Below, piece after piece: positions 63,241 to 64,000 of a stretch of 64,000 bases of DNA. The notes below the pieces were generated by a model. The model was not told the DNA's origin. It ran no database searches and saw only the letters and a program-made list of their open reading frames with translations. Each line of letters starts with the position of its first letter. Positions within the stretch are counted from its first letter, which is position 1. The position numbers and the translations under genes were made by a program. Source of the stretch: Sphingomonadales bacterium (GTDB taxonomy: Bacteria; Pseudomonadota; Alphaproteobacteria; Sphingomonadales; Sphingomonadaceae); the NCBI GenBank assembly GCA_027483465.1, contig JAIXUQ010000031.1:1-64000 (forward strand). Direction: 5' to 3'.

Positions 63241-64000
63241 TCAGATGTCCACGCAGATCTTGCCGAAATGGCTGCCCGATTCCTGGTGGCGGAAGGCGGC
63301 GCCCAGTTCGGCCAGCGGGAAGTGGCGATCGATCACCGGCTTCAGCCCGCTCTGGTTGATGGCGCGGATCATCTCCTGCTGCTGGCGGCGGGTGCCCACG
63401 GTGATGCCGATCAGGCGGATCTGCTTGGCCATCAGCATCATGGTGGGCACCGTGCCGGCATAGCCGGCCAGCACGCCGATCAGGCTGATATGGCCGCCCA
63501 CGGCGCAGGCAGTGATCGATTCGGGCAGCGTGCCGGCGCCGCCGATCTCGACGATATGATCAACCCCGCGGCCGTGGGTGAGCTTTTGCGCCTCCGCCCC
63601 CCAGCCGGGCGTGGCCTTGTAGTTGATCAGGTGATCGGCCCCCATTGCTTTCAGCCGCGCCAGTTTCTCATCGCTGCTGCTGGTGGCGATCACGGTGGCG
63701 CCCATCAGCTTGGCAAATTGCAGCGCAAAGATCGAAACGCCGCCGGTGCCCTGCACCAGCACGACATCGCCGGCCTTGATCCGCCCTTCCGGCACCAGCG
63801 CCCGCCAGGCGGTGAGCCCGGCGCAGGTGAGGGTGGCGGCCTCGGCGTGGCTGTAGCCGAAGGGCGCATGGGTGAAGCTGGTGGCCGGCGCGATCACCTG
63901 CTCGACGGCATAGCCATCGGCGCCATCCCCTGGCACGCCGGCAAAACCGGCCATCGAGGGCAGGCCATCGGTCCAGCTCGGGAAGAAGGTGGAGACCACC
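63241..64000 (-). CDS. Medium-chain alcohol dehydrogenase (5' end cut by window)
   Basis: About 253 residues of the C-terminal two-thirds are present, open to the window edge. The reading starts inside the protein (VVSTFFPSWTDG), so some 80 N-terminal residues lie outside. The NAD(P) loop QGTGGVSIFALQFAKLMGA, MGADHLINY and GRGVDHIVEIGGAGTL mark an MDR zinc-type alcohol or quinone dehydrogenase. Catalytic zinc ligands are outside the visible part. Confidence 0.9.
   Translation of the reverse strand, partial: VVSTFFPSWTDGLPSMAGFAGVPGDGADGYAVEQVIAPATSFTHAPFGYSHAEAATLTCAGLTAWRALVPEGRIKAGDVVLVQGTGGVSIFALQFAKLMGATVIATSSSDEKLARLKAMGADHLINYKATPGWGAEAQKLTHGRGVDHIVEIGGAGTLPESITACAVGGHISLIGVLAGYAGTVPTMMLMAKQIRLIGITVGTRRQQQEMIRAINQSGLKPVIDRHFPLAELGAAFRHQESGSHFGKICVDI

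Overview
The window is about two-thirds G+C and gene-dense, and reads as chromosomal DNA of an alphaproteobacterium, most likely in the Sphingomonadales. Pointers are a MucR/Ros-type regulator, a RegB/RegA-like two-component pair, the hemE-hemJ and ppsR-maf-aroE-coaE-dnaQ arms that flank alphaproteobacterial origins, the mnmE-mnmG-rsmG-parA-parB cluster with parS sites, a DUF3576 lipoprotein before leuS, a DUF6489 gene beside mnmE, and GC-rich intergenic repeats. The genus is not determined. I saw no prophage, insertion sequence, CRISPR array, rRNA or intact toxin-antitoxin pair.

Layout. 0-8 kb: a cut-off CoA-dependent methylmalonate-semialdehyde dehydrogenase, a His-rich metal exporter, tRNA-Gly(GCC) with a terminator, a CnoX-like/LON/Trm112 cluster, a Baeyer-Villiger-type monooxygenase, a small ParD-like gene with a toxin-like remnant, and a UbiH-type hydroxylase. 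8-13.6 kb: ftsK, a two-gene unit ending in a retropepsin-like protease, an MpaB/Lcp-like putative oxygenase, and a TauE/SafE permease. 13.8-19 kb: lptB, rpoN, an M48-TPR protease, a DsbA-like protein and a hydrolase. 19-26 kb: a YgjP-like/YcgN/SCO operon, an ankyrin protein, the RegB/RegA-like pair, mmcB, a cell-wall hydrolase, and hpf-ptsN-DUF1491.

26-34 kb is the probable replication-origin neighbourhood. dnaQ, coaE, aroE, maf and ppsR run leftward and hemE, hemJ and hrpB run rightward from a 385-bp non-coding interval holding a perfect DnaA box, weaker boxes and four GANTC sites. tRNA-Arg(CCT) follows. 34-36 kb: DUF1178, a nitrilase-family amidase, glutaredoxin and comF. 36-46 kb is mostly rightward: a methyltransferase, USP, an NfuA-like protein, a nitroreductase, tsaB, rimI, mucR, fur, then plsC-miaB-phoH-ybeY-corC.

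46-64 kb: a repeat-rich gap, a YggS-like gene, a probable outer-membrane barrel, DUF3576-leuS-lptE-holA, then leftward mnmE-mnmG-rsmG-parA-parB with two perfect parS sites. The right end holds a quinone reductase, a TerC family protein, two tandem M20 peptidases and a cut-off medium-chain dehydrogenase. Much of the window serves replication, segregation and division (oriC, dnaQ, holA, parABS, ftsK), tRNA modification (mnmEG, miaB, tsaB) and envelope assembly (lptB, lptE, plsC).
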